Made by a program: the position numbers and the translations under genes. The notes under the pieces were generated by a model. That model saw only the letters and a program-made list of their open reading frames with translations. It was not told the origin of the DNA and did no database searches. Shown in pieces: positions 63,644-64,000 of a stretch of DNA of 64,000 nucleotides (position 1 is its first letter; every line of letters begins with the position of its first letter). Source of the stretch: Polyangia bacterium (GTDB lineage Bacteria; Myxococcota_A; Polyangia; Nannocystales; Nannocystaceae); NCBI GenBank assembly GCA_030429545.1, contig JAUIFF010000002.1:310001-374000 (forward strand), in the 5' to 3' direction.

Positions 63644-64000
63644 TTTTTGCGGGAGCGCTGCGTTGGGTGAGCTTGCGACCACGCGTGCGAGCCTCGAGCG
63701 GTTGAAACACCGGGGGCCCGATGACGACGGATGGTTCGAAGATCGCCATGCCGTCCTCGGGTTTCGTCGGCTCGCGATTATCGATGTCGCCGGCGGGGCA
63801 CAGCCGCTGTTCAACACTCGGCGCGATGCTGTTTTAACCCTCAACGGGGAGATTTATAACCACCGGGAGTTAAGCCGCGAACTAGCGAAGGAGCACCTGT
63901 TTCATTCGGGTTCAGACGCCGAGGTGCTGGTCCATCGTTACGATGAGTCTGGACCGGCGGGGCTGGTCTCGGGCGTCAACGGCATGTTTGCCTTTGCTCT
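63624..64000 (+). CDS. Asparagine-synthetase-like glutamine amidotransferase (5' part, cut by window end)
   Basis: From GTG 63624 the frame stays open to the window end, about 125 residues. The second codon is TGC, giving the N-terminal nucleophile Cys of class II glutaminases (VCGFVGSF). LKHRGPDDDGWFE, GFRRLAIIDVAGGQPLFN, LTLNGEIYNHREL and HSGSDAEVLVHRYDESG are classical AsnB glutaminase motifs. It releases ammonia from glutamine for a synthetase domain lying beyond the window. The overlap with the KamA-like gene suggests one pathway. Confidence 0.92.
   Translation, partial: MCGFVGSFCGSAALGELATTRASLERLKHRGPDDDGWFEDRHAVLGFRRLAIIDVAGGAQPLFNTRRDAVLTLNGEIYNHRELSRELAKEHLFHSGSDAEVLVHRYDESGPAGLVSGVNGMFAFA

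Overview
This is a GC-rich chromosomal segment (roughly 65% GC by eye) with about 54 protein-coding genes, no rRNA or tRNA genes, no CRISPR array and no recognisable insertion sequence. The gene content points to a myxobacterium, most likely of the Nannocystis/Plesiocystis/Enhygromyxa branch. The signs are two sigma-factor/Ser-Thr-kinase-TPR modules with HRDFKPxN kinase motifs, Thr/Asp-rich lipoproteins with a GDG..D.GEECD motif, FG-GAP and Cys-rich lipoproteins, a PATAN/Roadblock cluster, and Tol-Pal lipoproteins. This placement is inference; no marker RNA is present.

Layout. 1-6.6 kb: small membrane proteins, a PP2C phosphatase, lipoproteins, a SpeE-like protein, rimO. 6.9-10.8 kb: minus-strand genes murA-hisG-hypothetical and a lipoprotein pair. 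11.1-13.1 kb: pal and cpoB. 13.2-20.4 kb: an FG-GAP lipoprotein with a triplicated 3' end, a ZIP-like/ArsP-like metal transporter fusion and a pair of degenerate M16 proteins. 20.5-26.8 kb: a tightly packed run gyrA-hemL-atpZ-atpI-atpB-atpE read on the minus strand and closed by a clear terminator. 27.3-33.8 kb: host-attachment-like protein, then sigma factor, kinase-TPR, small protein and caspase-like protease. 33.9-42.9 kb: SnoaL-like lipoprotein, UbiA prenyltransferase, a membrane-domain-free RND lipoprotein next to a PEP-synthase-like protein, and small membrane proteins. 43-52 kb: N6-adenine methyltransferase with internal repeats, a second sigma factor coupled to an anti-sigma/kinase/TPR fusion, an NlpC/P60 lipoprotein, and a PD-(D/E)XK nuclease-like protein. 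52.5-59.2 kb: membrane protein, phosphofructokinase, secreted proteins and a SulP-STAS-EIIA fusion. 59.9-62.1 kb: PATAN, two Roadblock proteins and a protoglobin in one operon. 62.3-64 kb: a KamA-like radical SAM enzyme overlapping the start of an asparagine-synthetase-like gene cut by the window end.

Three signals go beyond ordinary annotation. First, an exact asymmetric motif TGCANRTACA is scattered through the window, 20 exact TGCA-N2-TACA copies on both strands and mostly inside genes. That is far more than base composition predicts, and it resembles DNA uptake sequences or other genome-wide address tags. Second, three genes have their 3' ends, stop codon included, tandemly duplicated just downstream. 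Third, several unusual protein architectures occur: an RND pump reduced to its periplasmic domains and lipidated, a sigma/kinase/caspase operon, and a PATAN-Roadblock-globin operon.
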